From assembly GCA_023443625.1 (NCBI GenBank), contig JAEZTQ010000100.1:1-64000 (forward strand): DNA of 64,000 nt. The letters are read 5' to 3'. The first letter of the stretch is position 1. Every line of letters starts with the position of its first letter. The notes under the pieces were generated by a model, which was given only the letters and a program-made list of their open reading frames with translations, did no database searches and was not told the DNA's origin. The position numbers and the translations under genes are program-made. The DNA comes from Bacillota bacterium (GTDB lineage Bacteria; Bacillota_A; Clostridia; Lachnospirales; Lachnospiraceae). Positions 24,959 through 34,299 of the stretch are shown here, piece by piece.

Positions 24959-27583
24959 ATGAAGATTTGTAATCTAAAAAAGATAGGACTTCTACTTATA
25001 CTAGGAATTTGTATACCTTTATTTTTACAGCAAAACATTACGATAGCCCAGGGAGCAGCTCCTAAATTTAAAAAGGAGAGCATTGAGATTAAAGGTTTGG
25101 GCGAAGTATATGAGCTTGCGATAATGAATAAAGTTAAGGGTAGTAAATACCAGTGGTACTCATCCAATAATAAGGTAGCGAAAGTATCGAAAGAGGGATT
25201 GATTACTGCTGTAAATAAGGGATCTGCAACAATTAGATGCAAGATTACTTATCCATCCAAGAAAGTAAAGACTTTGTACTGTAAGGTTACAGTAATAATT
25301 CCTGCAACGGATATAGAGATTAATAATGCATTAATTATGGACAACGGCACTCATGTTATGTTGGTTGGTGATAAATTTAATTTCAACAGGACATTAACAC
25401 CTAGTAATTCCTCGGATAAGACCTACTGGTCAATTGATGCTTCTGATGAAGAGGCAAATCCTAATGCCATACGTATTGATGATAATACAAAAGGAACTGT
25501 TACTGCAGTAAGAAGAGGTAAAATTGTTCTTGTTGCAACGGCGGCAAAAGCCTCTACGGCAAAGGAAGCAGCAAAGAGTGAGGTTAAGGATGCTATTATT
25601 ATTGAAGTTGTGGGGCCTTCTCCAGAGGTTATTTCTGCCCAATTTACAAATTCTAAGGAAATAAAAGTAGTTTTTGGGACTGCAATCAAAGATTCTACCG
25701 TAATTACCAATGGTCAGCTATCAAATAATATTGAGATTGGCAGGCTTGTTGATTCCTCTGGTAATACGGCAAGAGATCCTGGGATATTAAAGGCAAGACT
25801 ATCGAATGATTTAAAGACCTTGACCATAACAGCTACCAACTACTTTGATGGAAGCTATAATGTTACCTTTTCCAAGGATATCCGTACTACAGCAGGAGAT
25901 GCACTATATGAGGATACCTATAAGTTATCTTATTCTACAGTTTCTTATGAGGATATATTTGACGATGATAGGGATGATGATGAGGAAGATTCAGGGAATT
26001 CAAATATAGATAAAGTTCTTCCTGAGATAGATACTGTGATGTTAGATGATAAAGGCATGACTACTATAATAACCTTCAAAGAGCAGATGGATTTTAGTGG
26101 TTTTAAGGTTACTGATGCAAAAACAGTATCAGCAAATGTACCTTTTGAAGCAAGCACAATTAATTATTTAAATAATGAAGCAAGTTATAACTTTAGTTCT
26201 GATGGGAAATCCATATACATAAATATGTCAAATATTAGTTCCATCGATCATGATAAAAGCTTTGCTGTTACCATATCAGGAGTTACAGATACCTCAGGCA
26301 ATAGATTAGTTAATGATAGCGCTGTTGTTATAATAAGTACGGTTACAGCGCCAAAACCTCAGGCAAGACCAGTTTCTGTGCTACGAACCTCCTATGATAC
26401 AATTACTGCAACCTTTGATCGATCCATTAAGAATCCAGGTCGCGCCACAGTAAGTACTGGCAGCTTATATTTTGGTATGGTCAATCCAGATAATGATAAG
26501 CAGGTTTTATATAAGCTTTCCACCTATGATTCTACTTTAAGCGGTAATTATAAGGTATCCATTGGATATTGGGATAGCTATAATGTTATATCAACGGATA
26601 CCTATGCCAATAAGATGCATGAATTTACTGTCTATTTTATGACTGAGAACATAAGACCTGCATTAGTGTCCCATAAGTTTGATCCAGACTTAAATGTGTT
26701 AACATTAATATATAGCGAAAATGTACGCCTGAGAATTGATAGCGGTTATTTAGTGTATACAATGCCCTCTGGCCGACAAGACAGTAATAACCGAGGTTTT
26801 GTCAATTATGCTAAGGCTAGTGTAAAGGATAATGTTATCGAAATTATGCTCAAGAATTTAACCATCTATGGGGATTATACTATAACTTTCCCTGATGGAT
26901 TTGCCATCGATGATTATAGGAACTTGAGCTATGGCAATACACTTACAATTAATAATGGAAACGGAGATGGAGGTATTAATGTACTTGCAGAACCATATTC
27001 CATATACCAATCCAGCGTAAATCATTCCTTTATCTTTGTGGAATTTGCAGATAAATTGGATGAGACCTCAGCCCTTAATATCAATAACTATTATCTATAC
27101 GGATTATCAATTGAGAAGGTGGATTTAGTTAAGAATAGCGCCGATGGAGCAATCGTTAGGCTTACCTTAGGAAAAGGAAGCATTACAACAACAGGAAAAC
27201 GTAAAATTACCATTACTGGATTAAAGGGACATAACTACAGTGCCACTCAAATGGCAGATTATACAAAAGAGCTTGAGTTGGTTGAAAATATTGATCCAGC
27301 CATCAAGAGTATAAAATATAATTCCACCACGAAAAACTCTATAGATATTATATTTACCGAAGCAGTGCAAGGAAATATGGTTGTCAATGTATATGAGCGT
27401 AATACTGGATATCCAATAGGTAATGTAGTTACTGTTGCCGGGGATACAGTAACAATTACCCTTAACACAACACCCCTGGATGGTACCTACTTAAGGATAT
27501 ATGTGCTCCATAATGGCGTCACTGATTTAAATGGTAATGAGTCAATTATAAGTCCTGAATTGAATGCTTTTGCAAATTATTAA
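24959..27583 (+). CDS. Large secreted multi-domain Ig-like protein
   Basis: 874 residues. A signal peptide (about 1-32) is followed by a Big_2-type domain (about 35-120: YQWYSSNNKVAKVSKEGLI, TAVNKGSATI). Further beta-sandwich modules of SbsA/Big_5-like type then repeat roughly every 100 residues, recognised by lines such as NVPFEAS, KEIKVVFGTAIK, TITATFDRSIK, VLTLIYSENVRL and SIDIIFTEAVQG. An acidic spacer (DDDRDDDEEDSGNSN) lies near 340. No sortase motif, SLH repeat or catalytic motif is visible, so retention at the surface is unclear. Adhesion or scaffolding is inferred. GAGGAGG precedes the ATG; it has its own promoter and terminator. Confidence 0.8.
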   Translation: MKICNLKKIGLLLILGICIPLFLQQNITIAQGAAPKFKKESIEIKGLGEVYELAIMNKVKGSKYQWYSSNNKVAKVSKEGLITAVNKGSATIRCKITYPSKKVKTLYCKVTVIIPATDIEINNALIMDNGTHVMLVGDKFNFNRTLTPSNSSDKTYWSIDASDEEANPNAIRIDDNTKGTVTAVRRGKIVLVATAAKASTAKEAAKSEVKDAIIIEVVGPSPEVISAQFTNSKEIKVVFGTAIKDSTVITNGQLSNNIEIGRLVDSSGNTARDPGILKARLSNDLKTLTITATNYFDGSYNVTFSKDIRTTAGDALYEDTYKLSYSTVSYEDIFDDDRDDDEEDSGNSNIDKVLPEIDTVMLDDKGMTTIITFKEQMDFSGFKVTDAKTVSANVPFEASTINYLNNEASYNFSSDGKSIYINMSNISSIDHDKSFAVTISGVTDTSGNRLVNDSAVVIISTVTAPKPQARPVSVLRTSYDTITATFDRSIKNPGRATVSTGSLYFGMVNPDNDKQVLYKLSTYDSTLSGNYKVSIGYWDSYNVISTDTYANKMHEFTVYFMTENIRPALVSHKFDPDLNVLTLIYSENVRLRIDSGYLVYTMPSGRQDSNNRGFVNYAKASVKDNVIEIMLKNLTIYGDYTITFPDGFAIDDYRNLSYGNTLTINNGNGDGGINVLAEPYSIYQSSVNHSFIFVEFADKLDETSALNINNYYLYGLSIEKVDLVKNSADGAIVRLTLGKGSITTTGKRKITITGLKGHNYSATQMADYTKELELVENIDPAIKSIKYNSTTKNSIDIIFTEAVQGNMVVNVYERNTGYPIGNVVTVAGDTVTITLNTTPLDGTYLRIYVLHNGVTDLNGNESIISPELNAFANY

Positions 27584-27631
27584 ACAATAAGGTAAAAGAA
27601 TAAGGATTTTTTAGTAATTAAGAGGTAAAGG

Positions 27632-27680
27632 AAATGCACCACAAAGGTTAGAAAATACTCAGCCTTTGGTGGTGCATTTT
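27632..27680 (+). terminator. Terminator of the Ig-like surface protein gene
   Basis: AATGCACCACAAAGG / CCTTTGGTGGTGCATT, a long stem (one bulge) with ATTTTATT after it. Confidence 0.85.
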
Positions 27681-27700
27681 ATTATGGATAAAAAGAGGAG

Positions 27701-27724
27701 AAGCCAACTTATATAAGTTGGCTT
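27701..27724. repeat. Perfect 24-bp palindrome
   Basis: AAGCCAACTTAT followed by its exact reverse complement ATAAGTTGGCTT, no spacer. It is not followed by a T run. It could be a repressor site or a hairpin; function unknown. Confidence 0.5.
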
Positions 27725-27999
27725 AAAGGGAGAAATTATGAAAAAATCTATGTTAATTTACTTGTAAGCTATTTTGATTTCCTTTATGACTTTATTATAT
27801 AGGGTAAATGTGTAGAGATTATATAGAAACAATGAACAATTTATGAAGAAATCATGGATATTTTGTGTTAACAAATAAAAAATATGACTCAAAATGTTAT
27901 TCAGGTATTTTACTATCAGTTAATACATAACTTATAGAAGATAAAAACTTAATGCTTAAGATGGAGATGGGAATTTAGCATAGGAAAGGAGAAAACCAA

Positions 28000-28272
28000 G
28001 TGGAGTTATTATCTAGATATGTTGTTCTTGTAGTTCTGGCAATTTGTTTGTGCCTGGGTTACATCATAAAACACAGCATTTCCTTTATTCCCAATAAATA
28101 CATCCCACTTATCATGGCTGTTGTAGGTACAATTTTAAATGTTTGGATGAATAGATGGAACTTTACTCCAGAAATATTACTGGGGGGTATGGCCAGTGGG
28201 CTGGCAAGTACAGGAACCTATGAAATGATCAAAAACATTATGGATAAGAATGGATCCAATGGAAAGACGTAA
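28000..28272 (+). CDS. Holin-like small membrane protein
   Basis: 90 residues. Helix 1 (6-24, VVLVVLAICLCLGYI) and helix 2 (about 35-50, YIPLIMAVVGTILNVW) are followed by an amphipathic/glycine segment with LLGGMASGLASTGTYEMIKN, the block found in the Phage_holin_5_2 group. Start GTG follows AAAGGAG by about nine bases. Holins open the membrane for endolysin release. No endolysin, structural or integrase gene lies nearby, so this is a solitary copy, perhaps domesticated for protein release or cell lysis. Confidence 0.7.
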   Translation: MELLSRYVVLVVLAICLCLGYIIKHSISFIPNKYIPLIMAVVGTILNVWMNRWNFTPEILLGGMASGLASTGTYEMIKNIMDKNGSNGKT

Positions 28273-28318
28273 GAATAATAAGGGAAATATAAATATAGCA
28301 CGATAGCAATATGAATAA

Positions 28319-28376
28319 GGGGCAATTGTAAAACTTATAATCAATGATTGAAGTTTTATAACTGCCCTTTCTTTAT
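28319..28376 (+). terminator. Terminator of the holin-like gene
   Basis: GGGCAATTGTAAAACTT / AAGTTTTATAACTGCCC, 17-bp stem with two G-T pairs, then TTTCTTT. Confidence 0.85.
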
Positions 28377-28492
28377 AATTCTCCATAAATTGGTTGCCTT
28401 TTCCTCATAAGGGAATTCTATTTATTATCAAATTATGTTATTATATTATTATAGTAGTGCTATGAGTTTTAACCAGTGATAAGGAGGAAGGA

Positions 28493-29560
28493 ATGAAGTT
28501 TATACATATAGCGGATGTTCATCTTGGAGCAACGCCAGACTTGAATATGCCCTGGGCTGGGGACAGAGCAAAGGAGATCTGGAATAGCTTTCAACATATC
28601 ATATCCATTTGTAATGAAGAACAAGTAGATTTACTTTTGATCGCAGGGGACTTATTTCATCGTCAACCCCTGGTAAGGGAATTAAAAGAAGTGAATTATA
28701 TATTCAGTAAGCTTAATACAACTCGGGTAATTATAATGGCTGGTAATCATGATTTTATAGGGGCCCGCTCCAATTATCAGAGCTTTGAATGGAATGAGAA
28801 GGTTCATTTATTTATGAACGAGGAGCTAGAAACCTTAGTACTGGAGGAGCTAAATACAGAGATATATGGTTTTAGTTATCATACAAGAGACATAACAGAG
28901 CCACTCTATGATAAAGTAAAACCTCAGGAGAATGACAGAATACATATCCTTCTAGCCCATGGTGGTGATGAGAAAGATATACCCTTTAACCGTAAGAAAT
29001 TGCAGGAAGCAGATTTTGATTATATAGCCTTAGGGCATATACATAAACCGGAGATTATCTCAGAGAAGATGGCCTATTCCGGTTCTTTAGAACCTCTTGA
29101 TAAGAATGAGCTAGGGGAACGGGGCTATATCCTTGGAGAGATATTAAAGAAAGAAGAAGGAGAGTATTCAACAAGGATATCCTTTATTCCAAATTCAGTT
29201 CGCCAGTATAAAAGAATAATTCTAAATGTAGACCAAGATACCACCAATGGTTCATTATTAGATCAAGGCAAAGAAACAATAGAAATGAATGGTGTCACTA
29301 ATATATATTCTTTTCTTATTCAAGGAGTGAGGGATGAGACAATTCATTTTGATAGAGAAGCCTTGAAATCCCTGGGCAATGTTATAGAAGTAGAGGATCA
29401 GTCCATACCTGATTATGATTTTGATGCCCTCTATCAGGAGAATGCAGATAATATGATAGGTCTGTTTATACAGCGCATACGTGATAATTCTAAGCAGGAT
29501 GAGGTGGCTAAGAAGGCACTGTATTACGGAATTGAGGCACTTCTTGGGTCTAAGAATTAG
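28493..29560 (+). CDS. yhaO: SbcD/Mre11-like nuclease (YhaO family)
   Basis: 355 residues. A metallophosphoesterase core holds the metal ligands in order: HIADVHLG, LLIAGDLFH, IMAGNHDF, ILLAHGG and ALGHIHKP. The C-terminal part is the capping region of SbcD/YhaO proteins. It probably cuts DNA ends or hairpins together with the ATPase encoded 89 bases downstream, as in the SbcCD/Mre11-Rad50 complex. GGAGGAAGG precedes the ATG. Confidence 0.9.
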   Translation: MKFIHIADVHLGATPDLNMPWAGDRAKEIWNSFQHIISICNEEQVDLLLIAGDLFHRQPLVRELKEVNYIFSKLNTTRVIIMAGNHDFIGARSNYQSFEWNEKVHLFMNEELETLVLEELNTEIYGFSYHTRDITEPLYDKVKPQENDRIHILLAHGGDEKDIPFNRKKLQEADFDYIALGHIHKPEIISEKMAYSGSLEPLDKNELGERGYILGEILKKEEGEYSTRISFIPNSVRQYKRIILNVDQDTTNGSLLDQGKETIEMNGVTNIYSFLIQGVRDETIHFDREALKSLGNVIEVEDQSIPDYDFDALYQENADNMIGLFIQRIRDNSKQDEVAKKALYYGIEALLGSKN

Positions 29561-29649
29561 TAATAGATGACTATTAGGATGAAGAAACAAATTAAATACA
29601 ATGTCTAATTAGATATGGCATTATACAGTAGGAAGGGTTTGGTGAAAGA

Positions 29650-31749
29650 ATGGTTTTTACTAAGCTGAAATTGGATTACTTCGGCCGGTTTCAAGATTGT
29701 GAAATAGAAATAAAGCCGGGTATTAATTTGATTTATGGGGAGAATGAAGCAGGTAAATCAACAATTCATACCTTTATCAAAGGGATGCTCTTTGGCATAG
29801 AACGTCTGCGGGGCAGAGGATCGGCCTCCAAGGAAGATTATTATACAAGATATCTGCCCTGGGATTATCCAGGAGCTTATAGCGGAAGTATGGATATTGG
29901 AATTGGAGAGAAGGAATATCGATTACAACGAAGCTTCCATGCGAGTGATAAGAGTTTCACCGTTCTTGATTTATCAACGGGGAGAGAGGTGAAATTAAAA
30001 GAGAACTTAATTAGTGAGCTTATTCCGGGACTTACGGAATCTGCCTTTAAAAATACCATCAGTATAGAACAGCTAAAGGCCCAGACTGATGCAGAGTTAG
30101 CGGCACAGGTTCGTAATTATATAGCCAATCTCTCTATTGCAAAGAGTAAGGAGGTTAACGTTGCAAAGGCAGTAAATATGCTGAATGAGCAACGTAAGCA
30201 ATTGGAACTTACACAAAACGGGGCAATGCTAAAGACTTTAGAAGCTGAAATTGAAGAAGGTCTCATGAAAGAGGAAAAAATTGATGGTATTACCCTTAAA
30301 TTAATGGAGTTGCAAAAGAAAGAGAAGTCTCTGGAAGCTGAAAAGGACAAGGTAGAAAATACCATAGATAGTGAAAGGGCAAAAATGATGGAGCAGCTTC
30401 CTGCCATTATAGAGAAATATCACAGTTATGAGGATATGCTCAAGCAGGAGGCTAATTTAGGTGGTCAGATAAAGGAATTAGAAGGAAAGATAAGCCACCT
30501 GGAAGAGGAACAATCAGAGTCAGCCAATCTTAAGGATGATATGCCTTGGGCGCAAAGACTTCAGACTGAGATTCTGGAGCAGGAAAACAATGGAATGGAA
30601 CTTAAAAGGCAGAAGGACAGTCTAATAAAGGAAGATAAACGTAATCTTTTGGTAAGTATCCCCCTTGCCAGTATAGCGGCTTGTCTTATTATATTATTAT
30701 CCTCATTTCATCTTATAGGGATATGTACAGGAGCTCTTATTCTCTTAGGAGGGCTTATTGCTTATGTATTTTTAAAAAGAAATAGTAAGATTAAGATGAA
30801 ATCTCTGGAAGAAAAGGAAGTAGTCTTAATAGAGGAAAAGGAAACCTTGCAAAGGAAGCTTCATCAGCTTTTACATAAATATAAGGTTACAAGAGTAGAG
30901 GAACTCACCCTTAAACTGGAGGATTCCCTTCGGGATACTTATGCCCTTCAACATGCAAGGGAGCAGAAAGAAGCACTTTGTCACAGAAGAATTGTCTTAG
31001 AGGATAATCGAGATATTTTGTACGAGACGATTATGAAATATATCCAATATTTTGTTTATGAGGAGGAGCTTACACCTGCAGTAATTCAGAGACTTAAGGA
31101 AGAGATAACCAATAAAAGGAATGAAACAGTAGCTAAGCTTTCCGAGATTAACAGCCAGCTTCATGATTGCAGACTTAGTATTGAAAAGCTAAAGTGGGAA
31201 ATTGCAGCCTTAGAGGGAAATGAAGAAGAGCTTCTTAAAAACAAAGAGAGATACAATGAACTTGAGCTTAAGCAGAAAGAGGATGCCATTGAGCTTAATG
31301 CGGTTAAGCTGGCATTGTCAACAATACAGGAGCTTTCAACGGATATTCATGACAGCTTCGGACAGCAGTTAAATAAAGCGGTATCCCAGGTGATTAGTGA
31401 AATTACAGATGAAAGATATAAGGACCTTAAGATAGATGAGAAGCTTGAGATTAAGGTTGACTGGAAGGGGAAATATGTATTACTAGATCGCCTCAGTGCA
31501 GGAACCATAGATCAGGTTTATTTTGCCCTACGTATGGCTGTGGCTGACCTGCTATTGGGCACAGAGGAAGTGCCCCTTATATTAGATGATAGCTTTGCTT
31601 TATACGATGATACAAGAGTTGGGGCAGTCTTAGCAAAGCTTGCAATGAGAGGACAAGTGATTTTATTTACCTGTCATAAGAGAGAGCAGAGGCTATTAGA
31701 AGAGCTGGGTCTTTCCTATCATCTAGTAGATTTATCCTTGGGGAGATAG
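29650..31749 (+). CDS. yhaN: SbcC/Rad50-like ATPase with central membrane helices (YhaN family)
   Basis: 699 residues, shorter than Bacillus YhaN (about 960). Walker A is GENEAGKST near residue 36, the ABC-type signature is DRLSAGTIDQVYFALR (about 614), and Walker B is PLILDDSFALYDD. Between them are two coiled coils (about 180-320 and 375-560) separated by two hydrophobic helices (about 335-375, PLASIAACLIILLSS and ALILLGGLIAYVFL). A Rad50 zinc hook (CxxC) is not visible. The membrane segment in the middle is a YhaN feature and suggests the nuclease complex works at the membrane. It is cotranscribed with the YhaO-like gene. Confidence 0.87.
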   Translation: MVFTKLKLDYFGRFQDCEIEIKPGINLIYGENEAGKSTIHTFIKGMLFGIERLRGRGSASKEDYYTRYLPWDYPGAYSGSMDIGIGEKEYRLQRSFHASDKSFTVLDLSTGREVKLKENLISELIPGLTESAFKNTISIEQLKAQTDAELAAQVRNYIANLSIAKSKEVNVAKAVNMLNEQRKQLELTQNGAMLKTLEAEIEEGLMKEEKIDGITLKLMELQKKEKSLEAEKDKVENTIDSERAKMMEQLPAIIEKYHSYEDMLKQEANLGGQIKELEGKISHLEEEQSESANLKDDMPWAQRLQTEILEQENNGMELKRQKDSLIKEDKRNLLVSIPLASIAACLIILLSSFHLIGICTGALILLGGLIAYVFLKRNSKIKMKSLEEKEVVLIEEKETLQRKLHQLLHKYKVTRVEELTLKLEDSLRDTYALQHAREQKEALCHRRIVLEDNRDILYETIMKYIQYFVYEEELTPAVIQRLKEEITNKRNETVAKLSEINSQLHDCRLSIEKLKWEIAALEGNEEELLKNKERYNELELKQKEDAIELNAVKLALSTIQELSTDIHDSFGQQLNKAVSQVISEITDERYKDLKIDEKLEIKVDWKGKYVLLDRLSAGTIDQVYFALRMAVADLLLGTEEVPLILDDSFALYDDTRVGAVLAKLAMRGQVILFTCHKREQRLLEELGLSYHLVDLSLGR

Positions 31750-31764
31750 AATGGAGGCGTTACT

Positions 31765-34116
31765 ATGCCAAAGAGCAAGGTAAATAAAAATAAAAAAGGA
31801 AAAAGCCCTCTTAGACGTAAAATCAAATTAACTATACAGTTAATAATTCTATTGACATTACTAACTATGCTAGGAGTTCTTTTATACTTTTATTTAAACT
31901 ACGGAAAGACAATATTGCAATTGCAATCAGAAGCTAAGTATATGGTGGATAAATCCACAGAGGATACCTTTAAATCATCACTGACTAGTCTTGTCTATGA
32001 TTCGGGAGGCTATCTGATCTCTGAATTAAAGGCAGAGAAGGATGTCTACTATATTAACTATGAGGATATTCCCACTGCGGCAATTGATGCTTTTTTGGCT
32101 ACGGAGGATAGAAAATTCTTTGAGCACGATGGAATTGATTACTGGGCCAATGTTCGAGCTGCTATTGCCTTAATTAAGCATAAAGGTCAGATAACCCAGG
32201 GAGCCAGCACCATCACACAGCAGCTGGCAAGAGGTATATTTCTTACCCAGGAGGTAACCTATACAAGAAAGATAAAAGAGCTTTTTGTGGCCCAGGAAAT
32301 AGAGAAGCGTTATGACAAGTATGAAATCATGGAATATTATTTAAATAGTATTTATTTTGCTAACGGACATTATGGGATACAGGCAGCAGCGCAAGCTTAT
32401 TTTGGGAAGGGAGTATCCTCTCTTAGCCTTTCACAGATTTCCTTCCTCTGTGCAATACCCAATAACCCTAATCTCTATAATCCATTAACCAATAAGGGGA
32501 ATACCTTAAAGCGAAGAGATCGTATATTGAAGCAGATGTATGAGAATGAGATGATTAGCCAGGAGGATTATGAAAAGGCATTAGAGGAGAAGATTACCCT
32601 TATTGATACTTCGTCAGATAAGAAGAATTATGTTGAAACCTATGCCTATTATTGCGCTATAAGGGCATTAATGAAAGAGCAGGGTTTTGAGTTTTTATAC
32701 CAATTTGACAGTAAAGAGGAGGAGGAGGCTTATGAAGAAGCCTACGAAGACCTCTATTACAGCTTTCAAAAGGACTTGTATGTGAAGGGGTATCGCATTT
32801 ATACCTCCATTGATTTGGATAAACAAAAGCTCCTGCAGCAAAAGCTTGATGATAGCTTAGCAGAATTTGAAGATAAGAATACAGAAGGCATATATAAAAT
32901 GCAGGGGGCAGCCGTATGTATAGATAATGACACGGGAAGAATAGTATCCGTTGTAGGGGGGAGAGAACAGGAGCTGGGTGGATATACCCTAAATAGAGCT
33001 TTTCAAAGTTACCGCCAGCCGGGAAGTGCCATTAAGCCCCTGATTGTTTATACTCCGGCCTTTGAGAGAGACTACACCCCGGAATCCTTAGTTGATGATA
33101 CATATTTTGAAGGTGGTCCGAAGAACTCAGGAGGAAGTTATCTGGGTGAAATCAAGCTACAAAAAGCAATTGAGTCCTCAAAGAATGTAATAGCCTGGAA
33201 GGTCTTTGAGGAAATTACGCCTAAAGTAGGTTTATCTTATTTACATAAAATGAATTTTGCTAGATTGTCAGAGCAGGACTATATCCTTGCCGCTTCTCTT
33301 GGAGGCTTCACCTATGGAGTAAGCCCGGTAGAGATGGCAGCGGCCTTTTCTGCCTTGGAGAATGACGGTTACTATAGAGAACCCACTTGTATTGTAAAAA
33401 TTATGGATGCTGAGGGAAATGAGATAGTAAGTGACAGTACTCACTCAAAGCAAATCTATGAAACCAATGGGGCCAGGATTATGACAGAGGCGTTGACTGG
33501 AGTCATTAAGAGAGGAACAGCAAAGGGGAAGGGGCTTTCCCATACAATTAGTGCAGGCAAAACAGGCACAACGAATGATAAAAAAGATGGTTGGTTTGTA
33601 GGATATACTCCCTATTATACCACGAGTGTATGGGTTGGTTATGATATCCCAGAGAGTGTAAAAAACCTCATGGGTTCTACTTATCCCCTAAAGATATGGC
33701 ATAATTTCATGGAGGAGATTCACACTTCCTCCATGAATAGAGATTTTGAATATTATGATTGGAGAGCAGTCTTAAAAGCCGAGGAGGAAGAAAGAAAAAG
33801 GTTAGAGGAGCTAGAAAATCAATTGACTCCTACTCCAAGTATAACCCTGACACCTATTCCGGATTATGTGGAACCAGAGGGAAATACGGAGGAGAATCAA
33901 GATAAATTCTCTGATGAAAACTTAGAAGATGAGTATTGGGAAGAAGAGTTCTGGGAAGAGGATATGAACTCGGAGGAGGACGATACAATAGAAGACCCAG
34001 AAGAATATACGGAAGAAGATTACGATGGTGAGGATACAAATCCAGAAGAAGGGTTTGAGGAAGACCCTTTAGAGGAGGGCTTCATTAGTGAGGAAGAGGA
34101 GGAAACTTTAGAATAA
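31765..34116 (+). CDS. Class A penicillin-binding protein (PBP1A type)
   Basis: 783 residues, a bifunctional peptidoglycan synthase. A basic N terminus and one membrane helix (about 22-48) are followed by a GT51 glycosyltransferase domain (about 85-260), with the catalytic Glu in ATEDRKFFEHDG, plus GASTITQQLAR and EYYLNSIYF. A transpeptidase domain (about 365-690) has active-site Ser421 in PGSAIKPL, SSKN and KTGTTND. The tail after about 690 is Pro/Thr-rich then strongly acidic (many Glu/Asp), unlike most PBP1A tails. It lies 15 bases after the yhaN-like gene with a GGAGG site. Confidence 0.95.
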   Translation: MPKSKVNKNKKGKSPLRRKIKLTIQLIILLTLLTMLGVLLYFYLNYGKTILQLQSEAKYMVDKSTEDTFKSSLTSLVYDSGGYLISELKAEKDVYYINYEDIPTAAIDAFLATEDRKFFEHDGIDYWANVRAAIALIKHKGQITQGASTITQQLARGIFLTQEVTYTRKIKELFVAQEIEKRYDKYEIMEYYLNSIYFANGHYGIQAAAQAYFGKGVSSLSLSQISFLCAIPNNPNLYNPLTNKGNTLKRRDRILKQMYENEMISQEDYEKALEEKITLIDTSSDKKNYVETYAYYCAIRALMKEQGFEFLYQFDSKEEEEAYEEAYEDLYYSFQKDLYVKGYRIYTSIDLDKQKLLQQKLDDSLAEFEDKNTEGIYKMQGAAVCIDNDTGRIVSVVGGREQELGGYTLNRAFQSYRQPGSAIKPLIVYTPAFERDYTPESLVDDTYFEGGPKNSGGSYLGEIKLQKAIESSKNVIAWKVFEEITPKVGLSYLHKMNFARLSEQDYILAASLGGFTYGVSPVEMAAAFSALENDGYYREPTCIVKIMDAEGNEIVSDSTHSKQIYETNGARIMTEALTGVIKRGTAKGKGLSHTISAGKTGTTNDKKDGWFVGYTPYYTTSVWVGYDIPESVKNLMGSTYPLKIWHNFMEEIHTSSMNRDFEYYDWRAVLKAEEEERKRLEELENQLTPTPSITLTPIPDYVEPEGNTEENQDKFSDENLEDEYWEEEFWEEDMNSEEDDTIEDPEEYTEEDYDGEDTNPEEGFEEDPLEEGFISEEEEETLE

Positions 34117-34185
34117 AAAGTTTGAATATCTCTCTAATAAAGGGTGCCAAATATATGGTGCCCAAAGCTGAAAAATGATAATAAA

Positions 34186-34241
34186 ACCACCTTCCTGATG
34201 AGAATATTCATATCTAGTTCTCACCAAGAAAGTGGTTTTTC
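34186..34241. terminator. Terminator-like hairpin shared with the IS256 leader
   Basis: ACCACCTTCCTGATGAGAA pairs with TTCTCACCAAGAAAGTGGT and is followed by TTTTTCTTT, so it can end the PBP gene transcript. Its 51 bases are the reverse complement of the IS leader hairpin at 13097-13147, with only two differences. The two loci are otherwise unlike each other. Confidence 0.75.
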
Positions 34242-34299
34242 TTTATTTGTATATTGCTTCGCAATTAGTATTGATCTGCCTAGGGCAGAAGGTGATCTA

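Larger units (their letters stand above)
27584..27999. other. Intergenic region before the holin-like gene
   Basis: A 416-base gap holding a strong terminator (27632-27680) and a perfect 24-bp palindrome (27701-27724). A 9-codon open frame with a good ribosome site starts at 27738 but is too short to support. The remainder is AT-rich with no clear promoter. Confidence 0.4.

Noticed and set aside
27738..27767. Nine-codon leader peptide with a good ribosome site
   Set aside because: Too short to support, no regulatory codons and no attenuator after it.
28493..31749. Defence system built on the SbcCD-like pair
   Set aside because: The two genes fit the housekeeping YhaO/YhaN pair, and no other defence genes flank them.
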